A stretch of 64,000 nucleotides of DNA from Acridotheres tristis (taxonomy: Eukaryota > Chordata > Aves > Passeriformes > Sturnidae). The position numbers and the translations under genes were made by a program. Each line of letters begins with the position of its first letter. Within the stretch, counting starts at the first letter, position 1. Below the pieces are notes generated by a model, which had not been told where the DNA came from, did no database searches, and worked only from the letters and a program-made list of their open reading frames with translations. The stretch spans positions 682,001 to 746,000 of the forward strand of contig CM072890.1 of assembly GCA_037013685.1 (NCBI GenBank), given 5' to 3'. This document shows, piece after piece, positions 1 through 63,719 of the stretch.

Positions 1-36705
<36,705 letters not shown>

Positions 36706-38030
36706 GGAAGACTACAACTGTTGAAATGGAATCTCTCCTCAGCAGAAACCCACTGCTCAGTAAATTAATAGGAAATCATTAACCACATGAAATGCATCTT
36801 TATTGACTCACCTGTAAATTGAACTAGAGACATCAGATTCTTCAGACAATTTGAATAATTTATTATCATTCTCTAGATATACAGCAAATCTCTTTTTGCA
36901 TGATTGAAAAGAACTGCTGACCAGCAGAGTTCAGTCTGTGAGTGCTTGATCTCTTTTTGCTACCTTGAGGGGCCAAATTCTGCAAATCATCTCAGTTTTC
37001 CTGGAATAGACTCTAAAATGACAAATGAAGATAGAACACAGATGTCTGTTCCCACCTACAACACTTCTGAATACACATTCACAGGCCAGTCTGGGTGTGA
37101 AAAGAATTATATTTTTACTTCCTAGATAGTGATTTTCCTGGGAAAATGGGAAAGTACACAGGTAACTTCTGTTCTCCTGTTCTTGTAGCTCTCTTAATGT
37201 CCATTTTTGTGTCCCAGTTCTGAGGTTTTTTTGAGCATAAAAACCCTGCTGGTGAAATAATTGGGAATACCAGGAATGTGAGCATTATAAGGAATAATTT
37301 TGATTGTGTTGCTCATACAGTATAAAGAATCTTCTGTACCAGCAGAGTCAATAACTAGCAAGGAGCTCAGATAAAATCATTATGCATAGTCACAGTCATA
37401 CTTCTGAGTATTTGTATTGGTGGCAAAAATTCCTCCCTCATATAGTCATGGGTGGAAAATTTGGGTGTGATTCAGAGTCTGCTGTTTTGTGCTTTGTTCT
37501 TAGTGAGCCTATAAATGTGAGTGAACTATGCAGGAAGCCACCAAGTGTAACTTTCTGCTCTTGGTGACTCTGTGCCTTGGGTTTGAGTAAATTCCTCAAG
37601 ACCATAAAATCAACACCAGCTTGTCTTTAAGTATTATTGCAGTTGAAAACGTAGTAAATCTATTATAGAGATGCCTCCTTAGAAATGTCATTGTCTTCTT
37701 CTTTTCCTCTACCTGCCAGTTTGTGTTCTGTTTTTCGTGTTGTGTTTAGATTTTTCTCACGTGTTCTACTGAGAGGCAGTTCATTGGCATATCAAATTCC
37801 CACTGAAGTTTTGCCTTTTCAGGGTTTGAAAACCCTCCTCCAATACAGAAAAATAACAATTACATTCCTGAGAACTCATATATGTGAGATGCTTACATAA
37901 GTTAATTTTCCGTATTTGCAGTATTCTTCCAGTATGCCAATTAATGTGTGTGGCAGGGTATGTATGTTAGAATATTTAAAATGTTGAACTCTTACAACTA
38001 ATCCAGAAATAAAATTGCATTTGCCAAAAT
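36706..38030 (+). other. USH1C: USH1C 3' UTR, probable extent
   Basis: Sequence after the TAA stop is AT-rich and non-coding. The first AATAAA I find is at 38008-38013, so a 3' UTR of about 1.3 kb is plausible. A shorter transcript with a variant signal cannot be excluded. Confidence 0.45.
38008..38013 (+). terminator. USH1C: candidate polyadenylation signal of USH1C
   Basis: AATAAA, the first canonical hexamer downstream of the USH1C stop codons. Its use is an inference. Confidence 0.4.
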
Positions 38031-41000
38031 GGAAAAGTCTAGTTCCCATTTGTCTCTGGGTTTGTATCATAGTAATAGTTAATCTGCTGAAGTACACAGA
38101 TTTCTGAGGTTTTTTCAATAACAGAACCACTTGGAAGAGATTGCCACCCTTGTGGAGCTTAAAATTCACTCTGCACAGAAGGAAATTTTCCCTTGGCTGA
38201 GCTGCAGTAATCTTTTACAGAGTTTTTGGGGACAAATCTGGTCATTGACAGTTGGCAAGCTACCACAGTTGCTACAGCATTTTTTTTTTTGCCAGGTCTT
38301 AGCATGCACCTACCCAGGCCTGGAGACTTCCTAACCATAAATTGATGTAAATGCTGAATGCACGGAGATCAGCAGCAGGAGGGGAATTGCAGCAGGGTCC
38401 CGGTTGCCCACACACTGCAGCCATCTGGGCTGTGTGACTGCACCAGACGTGGCTGGGGCTGCCCAATGTTCTCCCTGGGCTGCTCAGCAAACGGAGCCAC
38501 AGCAACGCACCACAAAGAACTTCAGTGCTTGACTGTGCTAAACACTGCCTCAGCACACCAGGGAAAATAACACAACCTAGAGGTGAGATATTAGAACTGT
38601 TTCTACTGGTGGTGGTTTTTTTTCAGAGACAGAAGGAGCAAGACTGAGCTGGGAAATCTGTGGGAGTACCAGCAGTTGAGTTGTAGCCTTGCTTCTTAGT
38701 CACAGAACTATCTTTCTTCTCCCCATCTCTCCTGTGAACTTGATTTTCTTAGATACAGCTTAAAATGCATGAGAGGCAGTTGAGGAAATGGTTCCTGCTC
38801 AGTACTTCAGGGATATGAAGCAAATGTTGCACTGAGAGTTTAACCTGTGCTAGGATGGCAGAGTTGCTTTAGGCAATGTAAGGAGTGGTGTCAGGAGAAA
38901 GGAGCCTGACACTTCTGGAATCTTAAAATGATCCTAAGCCATTAGTCAGGTAGTTTTTTTACTGTATCTCTGATTTTCAGTGCCCTAGAACTGCATCCCA
39001 TCTTTCATTTGCCTGCTAGCTCAAGGGGTTGGAAAATGCTACAAGAAAATATATTTTTCAAGCAGCTTCACTTTCAGTTACTTTGATGTGTGTGAGCAGT
39101 GTCCAGGGTGTAAATAATTTAAACAGGGGTGCCCATTTTGGGTTGCTACTGCACTGTTCCTTGGTGGCTGTCAGTCATTACATGTGCCTCAGCCCTGTTC
39201 AACAAGGCCAGCTTTGAAAAGACAACAGTGAGAGCAAATGGGACTTTCTCTTGTTCAGCCAGTGCTGTTTCCTTTGGGAGTGTGGAAACTGTGACCTGAT
39301 GCACGGAGCAGGAAGGAGTCCAAGTACTTCAGTGACAGTATCACGAATGCTTCCAGCCACTTTGAAGAGAAGATGGCTTTTTGTTTTTCATTTGCTGTAA
39401 TCTCAGAGGGAATATGTGTAGTTTCTCAGAGCTGTTTGTTTGGTTAAGACTGCCAAACCCCACTATCTCTGTCTATGGGATAATAACCCAGAGGAAGACT
39501 TTCTCAGAGCTGTTAACAACCATTCTTATTCTCTCAGGAATTCCTTGGCCACGTTGTCTTTAGCAAACCCCTCAGAGCTGCTGAACTGGAGCACGAATTA
39601 CATTAGAGACTTGTGAGTTTGCCATGTGCTCTGGGAGCCCGTGCGTGCCTGTGTGCAGGCAGAAATGGGAGCCCTATGGATCAGAACCGTGGCATGCATG
39701 GCAGGATAGGAAATACCACGGGTTTGTGCTCATATGGATATTAGCACACGGAGGTCTTTGAGCTATTTATTGCTCCCATTCTGCTAATTCATCCTTTAGC
39801 TACTGTTGACCACGTGGCCATGGCATCTTTTAGAAATCGTGCACACATTTCAGAGAAGCTGTGGTTTTTAAAAAATGCTCTATTCACAAAGAAATGTACA
39901 ACAGAAAGAGGGGTGCATGCATGTACATACACTAGTAGGGATGTTAAAAATCAGCTTAATTTGAGGAGCACACATGTACAAATAACCTCAGCACTTCACA
40001 AATATGAGACATAACGTGGGCATACATATAAGTTGGTAAAACCCCTCTCACCAATGGCTTTGTCAAAGCATGCCTATCTGGTTGTGAGGAGTTTGATATG
40101 CAATAATTGATAGAGGTCCTCCTGTTTGCTTCAGCTGGATGCTGACCCTGACAAAGTGTGGTGAGACTTTGGCTCGTTGCTGTGGAATTCTCAGCTGTCC
40201 TTCACCATAGAAAACCCCCCTGGGATTTCTATTGATAGGGACAGATACCTTTCCACCATCTAAGGACAAGGTCTAGCATAGAAAAGCCAGTGTCTTAAAT
40301 GTAAATACCTGACCCTTAAGATTATAAATCAGATGAGTCCCTTGTAATCAATTTATGCTAGATCCTCATACTGAGTTTGACCTTCAGTGTTTTTTCTGCT
40401 GTCTGCAATTTTATCTTTTGCAATTGTCCTTGTTGTCAGGACATTTCTGCTTTTTTGACTGACAGAAATTTCTGGATCAGAATTCAAAATTTCTTTTCTG
40501 CAGACTTGAGATCTGAGGTGGCTCCAGGTGTTCACAGGTCACAGCAAACTTTTTTAAGGAGACTGACTAGGATGCTTTCTTTCCTTCTCCTTAGGGAAGG
40601 CATCCAAAAGTTTGCCTGTGCTGGAATACTTCTTCCTCCATCACTAGAGCCACATTGATGTGTTATTGAAGGACACAGATAATAGCACATCACTTTGATG
40701 AGACTCAGGGTCTACTTATATTTACAAGGTAACTTTTGGTCTCTACTGAAATAATCTAGAATGAAAGAGGAAGTGGAGACAGGCATAGGAAAAGCAATCA
40801 ATACAATTTCTGTTCTCTAGGAAGGAAGTTTTTGACATGTGAAGCTTCAGAGGATCATGGCTTACAGTTAAGGAAGGAAAGTGTTCTCCAAACTGTGCTG
40901 ATGGCTGCATACCATACCAGTGTAACAGCCAGCAGAGGGAAGCTTTAGGGAATTAAGCAAGTTGCAGCCTGGCAGCTCTTGGATATGTAAGGGTGAATTG

Positions 41001-43639
41001 CTGAACTCAGAATGTTTGTCTGTGTGGAAAAGATGTGAGTGTGATGTCGTGCAGAGAGTTCCTTCAGGATTCACAGAACCTGCTGCATGACTAGCAGTGG
41101 GAATCCCTGAATTGTGCTCGAGAAATGTTTGCCTCTGACAAAGCAATCATGGAGTGAAACAAGCACTGAAATACCTGCTTCCATTTAAGCACATGGGCCA
41201 ATCCCATTGGCATAGGCTGGGTTCAGTAATCCTACTCAGTATTTTTCTGGATGGAGGCCTGAAGTCAAAATCTGAAGGCAATTGATGCCTTAGTCCTGGA
41301 CATGCTTAGTATGGAAACTTGTTAATGCTGAAGTTCTGGTATTCATAATGAATTTTAGTTCCTCCTCATTTTCTCAAATAATCTTTCAAGGTTATTCCTC
41401 CCAGCAGCTCCCACTGCCCATTTTCTTGGCTTGTCCTCATCTTATCTTTTCTCACCATTTCTCTTCCAAGCATCAGTAAAACTCATTAGTCTTCAATAGC
41501 TGTAACAGTTTGTTTATATGGTGCTGAGAGTAAAGTTTGGGAGAAAGAGATTGAGATTCTCCCAACATAAACTAAGCAAGATAGAAACCAGGCAGCCTTT
41601 TTGAGAACAAGGACTTTTCTAAACAGTGAGGAAGGGAGAGGGAAAGTAGATAATGGTTGTTCTTTATGCAAAGCTACACCTATGCATGTAAAACCACGAG
41701 AGTTTCAAACTACTTTTCCTGAATTTTTTTTCTCTTCCCTTTGCTTTTCCCCTAAGCAGTTCTGGATGCTTTAGCACTGAGACCCCATGCTCATGCTGGC
41801 AACAGCTTGAGGCTCTTGAATATAAATGCCACTTAACAGAGGGCAAAGAACACTAGCTAGAAAACATTTTTAGAAACCCTCGAGAGAAAATTAAGCTTTG
41901 ACTAAAATCTTGTAATAAGTATTTCCTTGACAGGGTGAAATAACTTCTCAGGGTTATCCTTTAAAACTAAGTAGATTAAAACTTTGCAAATATTAGTGTT
42001 TTTGTTACTCTTTCTCTCCCTCCAGTATAAAATGTGGAATTTTCAGAGTGGAGACACCCACGAACTGATTTTAATTAGCAGCAATTCCAACCTCAAGGAA
42101 GGACAGAGGGAAGGAAAGAGAAATGCATGTTCCTGTTTCGATTGTTCAGAAAGAATTGTGGTGAAGCAGATCTCTGAATGTTATTAACCTGCTAGGACAG
42201 AAGAAATTTCATACTCTTCCTCAGTGGAAATCAGGCAGCTGCATCTAAATGCAGAGGAGTGACATACATAGCAAGAATCCAGATGGAGAGGACACATAAG
42301 TATTTTCTCCAACAAACATATAAATCTCTTACTGGTTATTTCAGAATTTACAGGTGGGTGCAACATAGTTTATAATGTTTTTCTTCTTGGAGAATTTAAT
42401 TGCAACAAATTTCAGTTAACACTTGTAGGGCTGACTGAAACAGAGGTGGTGGGAATATGTTTTGGTTGGATCATTCACAGGGAAAAATTAATTGAATGTA
42501 TTAAGTTGCCATTAAGTTATGATGATTTGTCCCATATTGTACTGCTACAAGAAAGCTGTGTTTGTTTGTTGTCAGCTATAACAATATTTACATTTCTTTG
42601 CCTCTAGCCAGACAAACAGATGCAGGGATGATTTTTTTCTATTATGCTATTGAAGTACATCAGGAATAGTATAACTTCTCAAGGATAAAATTGCCTGATA
42701 CTGCCTTTTCTAATGATGTCTTTAAACTCGTGTGTACATGAAGAGATGTTTAAAATGCCATAGTAAATAGATGGGGGAAAGTGGCTAGATTTATAAATGA
42801 CACAAAGGGACAAAATTCTTACCCTTCTTTACACTAGGACAATGCAAGTGACCTTTATACAAGGGACATCACCATTTTCCTAGGAGCTGATAACACCTGA
42901 GTATGAAATCTCAACTCTTCTTTCTTTAATATTGATGTGGTCTCTTCATCACATCAGCAGGGCCATGATCACTATAGCCAATGCTCCCAATTGTGGAAGA
43001 GAGAGGAGTTTTTATCTAGCTGTAGCATGGCCCTTTCCTTATCTTACAGTATCCTGAGCCTTCACTGCCCAAACCACCAGCAAATGGGGAGATGCCAAGT
43101 GCTTTATCACGAGGTGGTGAAAAGAACAGTTCCATTCAGAACTTTAGTCCAGTTTGTTAAAGAAGCCATGGCCAGTTCCACAACTGGGAATGTGTAAGAA
43201 GCAATCTTACATTTTCTGCCCAGTTACTTCCAGCACGTTGTGAGGATGTGAGGCAGGGGAGCATCATCCTAGTGCTCTCCACTGCCTGTGGCTGTTCCTG
43301 CCTGACAGCTGAGAGCTGTGGAAAACCTCCATGGCTGAGCCTCAGCCCTCGACATGGCCCTTCACATCGGGGCTGCCACTTTTGGATGCAGACGTGCAGA
43401 ATATTCCCACTGGCTCCTCCTGCTGCCTTATCACAGGAGACAAACATAGCCCGGGGAAAGGGTGCTGAGAAAGGCTGCCCAGAGCTGGGAGAGGGACACA
43501 GAATGGGCAATGACTCCGTGTGGGAATGGTGCCCTGCACAGATGGCTCTGACACAGCCCCCTGTGGGGTCAGGTGAGCAGCCAGGGCTGCCCAGGTACCT
43601 GCTGGGAAATACCTGAGGCTGCTTTAGCAGGAGTCTCCA

Positions 43640-43880
43640 CCCCAAGAGATGTGGACACACCGTTAGAGACCTAGGAAAATTACAGCCAGCAAAGTCATTG
43701 CCAGGCTGGAGCTTCTCCTGGTCCTCTCAGATCTGTTCCCAGGCTGATGCCTTGTTCAGCACCTGTTTGGGAGACTTTCTGCCAGGTGATAATTCACTCA
43801 AAACAGAATGGAATGAAAACTTTAGATGAACACCTGGTACCAACCATGGGACTCATCCTGAAGTGCTGTCCCAGAGCTGT
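43640..43880 (+). mobile_element. LTR-like dispersed repeat, copy 1
   Basis: Shares the order of several blocks with a second copy near 60640-60830: a 'gacac' start, 'ggaaaattacagcc', 'ccaggctggagcttctc', 'tctgttcccag' and 'ttctgccagg-tgat'. The shared order at two distant sites marks a dispersed repeat. This copy lacks the TATA and AATAAA signals of copy 2. Boundaries are approximate and the family is not identified. Confidence 0.45.
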
Positions 43881-45837
43881 TCTCCCAATTATCCAAGGAG
43901 CTGCTGTCTTGTCTTAGCCCAGTGGAATGTGCTCTAAGTAGGAATCATGCTCTCAATGAAATGTCTCTTCCCTATCTTGAGGGGGACCGTGTAGCTGTGT
44001 GTCCTATTTCCAGTGCTCCAAAGGGTTAAATCCCAAACCCACAGCTACAGAGAGACTCTGCAAACTCACTACAAACATAATTCCTGTAAAGAAAGGCGTT
44101 TCCATCTGCTGTGTTTTCCAGACTGGTCTCGCTCACCCATGACTGCAGGCGCTTTAGGAATTCCTGGTTACCCGAGTGGAGGCTGCAGGGTCAGTGTGGG
44201 GGGTGACTCCTGGGTGCTGCTCACCTGTGTGAGCACCTGTGGCACCTGCAGGAGCAGCTCAGGCTCTCCCTGGCCCTGAATCCCAAGGATTTGCTGTCCA
44301 GAGCCTGCCCTGGCTCACAAAGCCTGTTTCCTCTTTTCCTGCCACGGTGTTATTTTCTGCTATTTGCTTTTGCTCTTTTAAAGGAGGAGTTAAGAATTTT
44401 CCCTCTTTTCCTTGACTATAAGCACTAATTAAATGTGATCCAATCTTGCCAAGAGTTTTAGCCCCCTTGACTCTGCATTATTTTGCCCAGCTTAAAGGGA
44501 TTTTAGAAGGTTTGGTACTCAGTCTTATTTATTGTCACAAAATTTTAACTTTCCTATACAAATTTATAGACTGTGTTAAAAAAATATTTTTCTCTTGCTA
44601 TAGAGAATGAAAAATAATGCTAAATTTTAACACTGGAGGGAGTTGTACAGCCATCTCTTACTTTTTTTGCCTTTTTACAAAAGCTACTCAATTCCTCCTA
44701 AATATTGTATAAAGGATTGTTGCCCAGAGCAGAGATCTGTGGCTGGTTAAGGGCTGAGGCTGTGGACATCTGCCCAAAGTGAGGATATTCAGGAATTACT
44801 GCTGCAAGGTAAGAGTGTCATAGACAATTAAATTTCCTGCAGAGCTTCACACCTACAAATCCAGGCACAGCAAAGTGCTGCACAAAAAACCAACACTGCA
44901 CAACTCCAAGAGATAACGAGCTTCAAGTTCAAGTCATTATAAAAATAGGAAAAAGATAGAAAAAAAATTACTACTGGCTGTAAGTTCAATTACTAAACTA
45001 TTACATTAATTTTCTTTATATTTTTTATGGGTATTGATTGTTTTAACTCCCTTGAGCCTCTGCAAATCCCAAATGTAGTCTGCACGTGGGCTGAACCCAA
45101 GAGAAATGTCTCCCGAAACAGGCCTTTTAAAATTAATTAGTTCTGTGATAAATCACAACAGGGAATTAACAGTATTTGCTATACAGGAACAAACCTTTTG
45201 TGGATACTCACATTTTGGGTTTTTTAATGAATCCATAATGTGATCTTTTGTCATTATTTTAAGAGCTAGAATAAATGTCACATTGCAACCGATTAAAAAT
45301 AAATAGAAGAAAATTTTGAAGTGCAAAACTTCACTAAACTACAGCGCCCTTTGTTAAAATTTTCTGCACAATTTTGTCAATTATTTTGTCAGTTTAGCAG
45401 CACAAGATAAACACATTCCAAATCCAAGTCTGAACTGGTAGCTTTGTTTCTCTCTAATTGTTGTGTCGATTTTACCCACTGGAGAAATTGAGGGTGACCT
45501 GGAACAATTCCTGGTGGTCAATAAATAAATCAACTAAAACTCTGTATGCCTGAGCAGAAAACCGTTTTATATTCTGAAAAAGATAGATGACATCTTTGAT
45601 TTGTTTCTAATAATCTCCAAAAAACAATTCAAATCTTAGTTTTCAGCCTAATTTGTGGTTTTTGAAAGGGTTCCAAGAAAGGCCAGTGACTTTTAGCCTT
45701 GTTATCTTTTGGAAATGAATGCTGGATATTTGTTATGGTTATTTGTTAGAGTGTGTAATTCTTTATAAACAGAATGATCTTTTCTATACACGAGGAGCAG
45801 CATAACAGCACTGAACTGAATCAGTAAAATAATAACT

Positions 45838-45857
45838 TATTATTATTATTATTATTA
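45838..45857 (+). repeat. (TTA)n microsatellite
   Basis: About seven perfect trinucleotide units in intergenic sequence, followed by a partial repeat of the flanking 'ccagtaaaataataact' segment. Confidence 0.9.
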
Positions 45858-48689
45858 CCAGTAAAATAATAACTAAAATAATATTTGCTGAAGAATCCCA
45901 CACTGCAGCCAGCACACGAGTTGTTTATTGGCACGGGTTAGCTCACAGCACTCAGCTCATTCCCCAGAGGAAAACACAACACTTGTACTACAAATCCTAC
46001 ACAGGGAGTACTCAAAGCATTAACCATTTCGATCCTGGAGGTGAAACTAAGGTGGGAGTGACCAGTGAGATCATGCAGAGATTGTAAAAGTCCATCAGTG
46101 CACAAGGAGAGGCAGGAGTGAACAGAAAGTTGGTTTGGTGGAGAATGCTGGTGGTTCAGGAGGCAGGAGAGCATCAGGAAATGCTCGGCTCAGGCTGGCC
46201 AGGGAGAGCTGCAGTGCCCCAGCCTGACCCGGGGCAGGGAGCCCCAAACGGGGCAGGCTTTGTTTAACACTGCAAAGCAGAGTGGATGAAGAGAAAAATG
46301 AGATTTTCCACCAGGTTTCAGGGGCCAGGTCAGCACTGCTCTGCCTCTCTTGAACCAGGAAACTGCTAAACTGAGGAGCTATTCACAGAGAGATTAATTG
46401 GCTGCGGGTTATATTGGATGTTGGAGAATGTGCTTCATAAAATGACTTCATGATAGAGGTCACTGATGTGGCTGAAGCCACAAGAAGCCTGAACACACTT
46501 AAAGATAAGCTGTTCCAATCTAAAACACTTGTTCTGAGTGTTTGCCTGAAGATGATTGCCCTACAAAGAGTTTGTATTTTGTTTCCACTCAAAGATAGAT
46601 ATGCTTACTCACAAGTTGTTCCTTAATTTTTAATGAGGGAGAGTAATTAAAAATTAATAAGGTTTATTTAGAGAAAAACGGCTATTTCTGTGAATCTGTG
46701 CACTATGATTAAGCTGAAAGAGGGCAGGCTGAGTTTAGACATCAAGAAGAACTGGAACGTTGTTATTGGAAGTGGGAGTTTTTTCCAGAGTTTGTGTGTG
46801 TGTCCCTGTTTATTGCCATGAATGCTCAGCTTACCAATTTCAGTTTACCAACTGTTTGGATTTCTGTCAGTCTGGGGTTTTTTCTGTACTTCATTAAGTC
46901 ATTAATTCCCCATTTAATCCACCATCTTTCTGCTCAGGGTGCCAACACATTTCTGACTCAGCTTCAGCTCTGTGACAGATCTGTTGTGGGACCTGAACTG
47001 AGAACATGAATTTTAAGTCACCACATTAACTATGTAATCCAAGCCGTGTCTGAAAATCATGGAAAAGATAAATTTCAAATTCAGAACCATGGGATTTCCT
47101 GATATTTTGTTGTTTGAGATACACGGTTTTTAAAATGTTGTGACTGATGCCTTGTAGTAGAGAAGATGGTCTGAGGGTTCAGAAAACATGCAGAGGTTGG
47201 GTATGTGAGCTCAGTTCTTGGATTTCTTTGGAGATGTTGGCAAACTTTTATTTCTGTCTAAAATTCTCTGGCCACAGTTATTTCTTCCTCAAATCTTAAC
47301 CATGATTTCAGCCTCCATTTTGCAAACTGCCAAGAGTTCATGGTTGCTGCTGGTTCATGTGTAACACAGAGATCTTGTGTCACTTGGGGACTCAGGAAAT
47401 GCTAAAATATAAATGACTTTTAAATTATCTGCATGTAAACTGCTCATACTGTTTATTAAATAACTATTAGGATAACAGAGCTGAGCTTGACCAGAAGCTC
47501 AAATGAATTCTGGATTCTGTCCAAAACTTAAAATAATTATAGTCTTTCCAGTGTGGGTGTAACTTTCACATTTGAGAATACATATACACAGGATTTAGCT
47601 TGGGGTTTGTGTTTTCATTTTTATTCTTAACCACACTACTGTAGCTCCAAAAGACCATGTATAGGAAATAACGTTCCATGCAGAGAATTGCTTTTTCTTT
47701 GCTCCTGTCCAACAGCAAGATCGATAAAAGCAGCATGACATAAGTAATTTTCGGGTCTATTAGTGCAGCTGTCTGTCCTAGAAATTGAATGTACTCTGTT
47801 ATGTTGAAGGAAGAAGGAAATTTTTCATTTATGGGTTAATTTCCCTTAGAGGCATTTAGCCAACTCGTAGCTTTTGCATTTTGGAGAGTGAAGCCTGGAT
47901 GTATGGGCATTGCTTGTTTGCATTTCTCTTTGTAGGAGGTGGCAGTTGTGTTAGATACTCAGCAAAGCAATGGAAAAGCTCCACTAGGAATGAAAGGAGC
48001 TCCAAGGGAAACGATTGGGTTATGAATCTTTTTGTCGAGCATTTCATGGCTACACACCAGAAATGTTTGAATTTTGGGCATCGATTCAGCCTGTGCTGGG
48101 AAGTGTGTGCCAGGTGCAGATTTGTGATGCACAGCACATTTTACTTCCCAGCGCTATCCCCCAGCACAGAGGTATTTGATCAGAGGGTTTTTTTTTGGCT
48201 TTGGCTCAGCTGAGCCTTCTTCTATTAAAGAAAAAAAGGGTTTGGAAAGTTTTATTTGTAGGTTATTTTGGTGTACCTAAAAATACTTCGGGAGTGATTT
48301 GGATTCCACTCAAATTAATGATCTGATTCTCAGAGACTGAGGTAGTCTTGGTGGAAGGGGAAGAACAGGGTTTAACTCATTTTAGGAGTAAAAAAAAGGT
48401 AAGGCACAAACTCAACAGCTGTTCAGGACGTAATGCTGAAGTCTCCTTTGGGAGGAGGGTATGGCTGAATACGTGGTTAATCTAATAATATCTTTATCAT
48501 AGTGGAGGAAAAATGCAAAAGCTGACAAGGTCGAAAGAACACAATTCCCGTAATCTGTAATTCCTCATTTCTAATTTAGCGTTGGATATTTAATGTTCTG
48601 CCATATTAACGATGCATAAAGCACTCAACACCGAGCCCCGAGAGCCCTGGAACACGGGACTGCTGCTCTGGGGTACGGAGGGCGAGGAT

Positions 48690-48836
48690 GGAAAGGGGAA
48701 AAGGGAAAAGGGAAGGGAGAAGGAAAAGGGAAAGGGGAAGGGGAAAAGGAAAAGGGAAAAGGGAAGGGAAAAGGGAAAGGGGAAGGGGAAAAGGGAAAGG
48801 GGAAAAGGGAAGGGAAAAGGAAAAGGAAAAGGAAAG
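48690..48836 (+). repeat. pure polypurine tract, 147 bp
   Basis: All 147 bases on the + strand are A or G, made of degenerate gggaaa, ggggaa and aagg blocks. It lies about 400 bp upstream of the ABCC8 start codon. Long homopurine tracts with mirror symmetry can form intramolecular triplexes. Confidence 0.95.
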
Positions 48837-48860
48837 TCTCCGTCCTCGCCGAGGGAGACT

Positions 48861-49175
48861 CGGGGCTGTTCGGGGGCGGTATCGGGGCAAAACCGGGGCT
48901 GTTCATGGGCGGTCCCGGCGCTGTTCGGGGGCTGTACCGGGGCCGTACCGGGGCTGTTCGGGGGCTGTACCGGGGCCGTACCGGGGCGGTACCGGAGCTA
49001 TTCGGGGGCTGTACCGGGGCTGTACCGGGGCGGTACCGGAGCTATTCGGGGGCCGTACCGGGGCGGTACCGGAGCTATTCGGGGGCCGTACCGGGGCGGT
49101 CCCGGCGCTGTTCGGGGGCTGTACCGGGGCCGTACCGGGGCGGTCCCGGCGCTGTTCGGGGCCGTAGCGGGCCCG
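48861..49175 (+). repeat. GC-rich minisatellite with G runs, ABCC8 promoter side
   Basis: Degenerate units built on ggggctgtaccggggccgta, with variants 'cggtaccggagctattcggg' and 'cggtcccggcgctgttcggg'. Runs of four or five G recur about every ten bases, which fits G-quadruplex potential on the non-template strand of ABCC8. The array ends about 65 bp before the start codon and is CpG-rich, so it probably overlaps the promoter or 5' UTR. Confidence 0.9.
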
Positions 49176-49241
49176 GCAGGTGCGGGCAGAGCCGCGGCCC
49201 CGCCGATGTGCGCGGAGGCGGCGCTGGGCTGCGCTCCCGCC
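48861..49241 (+). promoter_or_regulatory. ABCC8: probable ABCC8 promoter / 5' UTR, CpG-rich
   Basis: The CpG-rich block directly upstream of the start codon has no TATA box that I can see. TATA-less GC-rich promoters are known for mammalian ABCC8. The transcription start cannot be placed from sequence, and most of the block is a tandem array. Confidence 0.4.
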
Positions 49242-62848
<13,607 letters not shown>

Positions 62849-62934
62849 GTACTGCCAGAGTCACCACAGGAGAGCAGCTGGCAGGGGAGGCTGGGGCTCT
62901 GTGGAGTTCTCAGAGAGGAGAGCAGGAAAACTCT

Positions 62935-63635
62935 GCTCTGGGTTGGTTTTCATTAAAGCTCTGCTCTGCGTTGGGTCTCAGTTAGGAAAGCTCTGCTCTG
63001 GGTTGGGTCTCAGAAATGAAAACTCTGCTCTGGGTTGGTTTTCAGTTAGGAAAGCTCTGCTCTGGGTTGGTTCTCAGTGAGGAAAGCTCTGCTCTGGGTT
63101 GGTTCTCAGTGAGGAAAGCTCTGCTCTGGGTTGGTTTTCAGGAAAGCTCTGCTCTGGGTTGGTTCTGTTAGGAAAGCTCTGCTCTGGGTTGGTTCTGTTA
63201 GGAAAGCTCTGCTCTGGGTTGGTTCTCAGTGAGGAAAGCTCTGCTCTGGGTTGGTTCTCAGAAATGAAAGCTCTGCTCTGGGTTGGTTCTCAGAAATGAA
63301 AGCTCTGCTCTGGGTTGGTTCAGTTAGGAAAGCTCTGCTCTGGGTTGGGTCTCAGTGAGGAAAGCTCTGCTCTGGGTTGGTTCTCAGTGAGGAAAGCTCT
63401 GCTCTGGGTTGGTTCAGTTAGGAAAGCTCTGCTCTGTGCTGGTTCTCAGTGAGGAAAGCTCTGCTCTGGGTTGGTTCTCAGAAATGAAAGCTCTGCTCTG
63501 GGTTGGGTCTCAGTGAGGAAAGCTCTGCTCTGTGCTGGTTCTCAGAAATGAAATGTCTGCTCTGTGCTGGTTCTCAGAAATGAAATGTCTGCTCTGTGCT
63601 GGTTCTCAGAAATGAAATGTCTGCTCTGTGCTGGT
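62935..63635 (+). repeat. minisatellite in ABCC8 intron 6
   Basis: Units of about 28-36 bp sharing aaagctctgctctgggttgg, separated by variable linkers (ttctcagtgagg, ttcagttagg, ttctcagaaatg). About 22 units. The last units carry a tgtctgctctgtgctgg variant. Confidence 0.94.
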
Positions 63636-63719
63636 GAGTGCTGTGAGTGTGATGGTGCTGCCTGGCAGCCACTCTGGCACTGTCAGGGAGTGTGCCCACT
63701 GCAGGGCAGCCAAGGTGAT

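Larger units (their letters stand above)
38031..48689. other. intergenic region USH1C-ABCC8
   Basis: About 10.7 kb between the genes. All ORFs are short and none shows a recognisable domain or exon-like flanks. Contents that I can name are a (TTA)n microsatellite near 45838-45857 and an LTR-like segment near 43640-43880. GC content is locally higher at 43.2-44.3 kb. No RNA gene was recognised. Regulatory elements of either gene may lie here but cannot be read directly. Confidence 0.6.

Noticed and set aside
38031..48600. Possible additional gene between USH1C and ABCC8
   Set aside because: I checked the small ORFs in this interval and found no domain, exon chain or RNA gene.
62935..63635. 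Regular direct repeats with variable linkers resembling a CRISPR array
   Set aside because: The host is a vertebrate; linkers are short, repeated variants, not unique spacers. It is a minisatellite.
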